DNA from: Qipengyuania qiaonensis
GTDB lineage: Bacteria; Pseudomonadota; Alphaproteobacteria; Sphingomonadales; Sphingomonadaceae
Direction of reading: 5' to 3'
NCBI RefSeq assembly: GCF_019711515.1
Contig: NZ_JAIGNO010000012.1
Span: 1 to 64,000 of the forward strand
Length of the DNA stretch: 64,000 bases
Shown here piece by piece: positions 63,986-64,000 of this stretch. The notes below the pieces were generated by a model. The model was given only the letters and a program-made list of their open reading frames with translations, was not told the origin of the DNA and did no database searches. How positions within the stretch are numbered: the first letter of the stretch is position 1; each line of letters begins with the position of its first letter. The position numbers were made by a program, and so were the translations under genes.

Positions 63986-64000
63986 GCGCAGGCGCCTAGC

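Overview
The window looks like chromosome of a high-GC alphaproteobacterium of the order Sphingomonadales, most likely Erythrobacteraceae. Supporting signs are a CcrM-type (GANTC) methyltransferase, ChvI/ChvG linked to a regulatory PTS (HprK, RapZ, EIIA-Man, HPr), two promoters matching the alphaproteobacterial general-stress sigma factor EcfG (GGAAC-N16/17-CGTT), a three-gene Pnt transhydrogenase with a small aa3-oxidase subunit IV, and a LOV-HWE blue-light kinase with a single-domain response regulator. The last two resemble LOV kinases known from Erythrobacter litoralis. The assignment is inferred from gene content; no rRNA or tRNA was seen.

Layout. 0.2-2.3 kb: a solitary CpaF/TadA ATPase, a small membrane protein and an entericidin-like lipoprotein with an EcfG-type promoter. 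2.3-8.7 kb (minus): DUF938 methyltransferase, acyl-CoA ligase, ABA4-like membrane protein, NAD(P)-binding protein, dNTPase, Asp/Glu racemase-like protein and an alpha/beta hydrolase. 8.7-14.5 kb (minus): diheme cytochrome plus beta-helix protein, pntB/pntAb/pntA and cytochrome oxidase subunit IV. 14.6-17.5 kb (plus): NtrC-like regulator with an altered GAFTGA motif, an SDR and a hemerythrin protein. 17.5-23.5 kb: folP, a diguanylate cyclase, ccrM with a cluster of GANTC sites, a cold-shock gene, a small islet bounded by a duplicated rnhB 3' end, and rnhB. 23.5-33.7 kb: PQQ-type sugar dehydrogenase, GNAT, DUF1285, NUDIX, CCA-adding enzyme, a secreted PRC-like protein, parC, a PfpI protein, a secreted protein of unknown function and a DUF4349 lipoprotein.

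33.7-36.3 kb is an accessory islet bounded by 102-bp direct repeats that carry the last 20 or so codons of the neighbouring DUF885 gene. It holds a leaderless class-3 lipase, a translationally coupled ankyrin lipoprotein and a decayed IS5-family transposase. The gene pair has the architecture of an antibacterial phospholipase effector and its periplasmic immunity protein, and is the best candidate here for an undescribed system.

36.3-48.3 kb: two DUF885 peptidases, a ferredoxin with two cysteine desulfurases, TonB, a metallopeptidase/TPR gene broken by an in-frame TAA, and a cyclic-nucleotide-binding flavoprotein without the thioredoxin-reductase CxxC. 48.4-55.5 kb: pckA divergent from chvI-chvG-hprK-rapZ-EIIA-HPr-trmH, a compact carbon/envelope regulatory block with many stop/start overlaps. 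55.5-64 kb: LovR-like regulator and LOV-HWE kinase, rmuC, def, recR, fmt, truA, an MDR oxidoreductase and an L-asparaginase.

Three recurring structural themes stand out: translational coupling by 1-4 nt overlaps, two places where foreign DNA sits directly behind a gene whose 3' end has been duplicated, and repeats carrying paired GANTC sites near ccrM.
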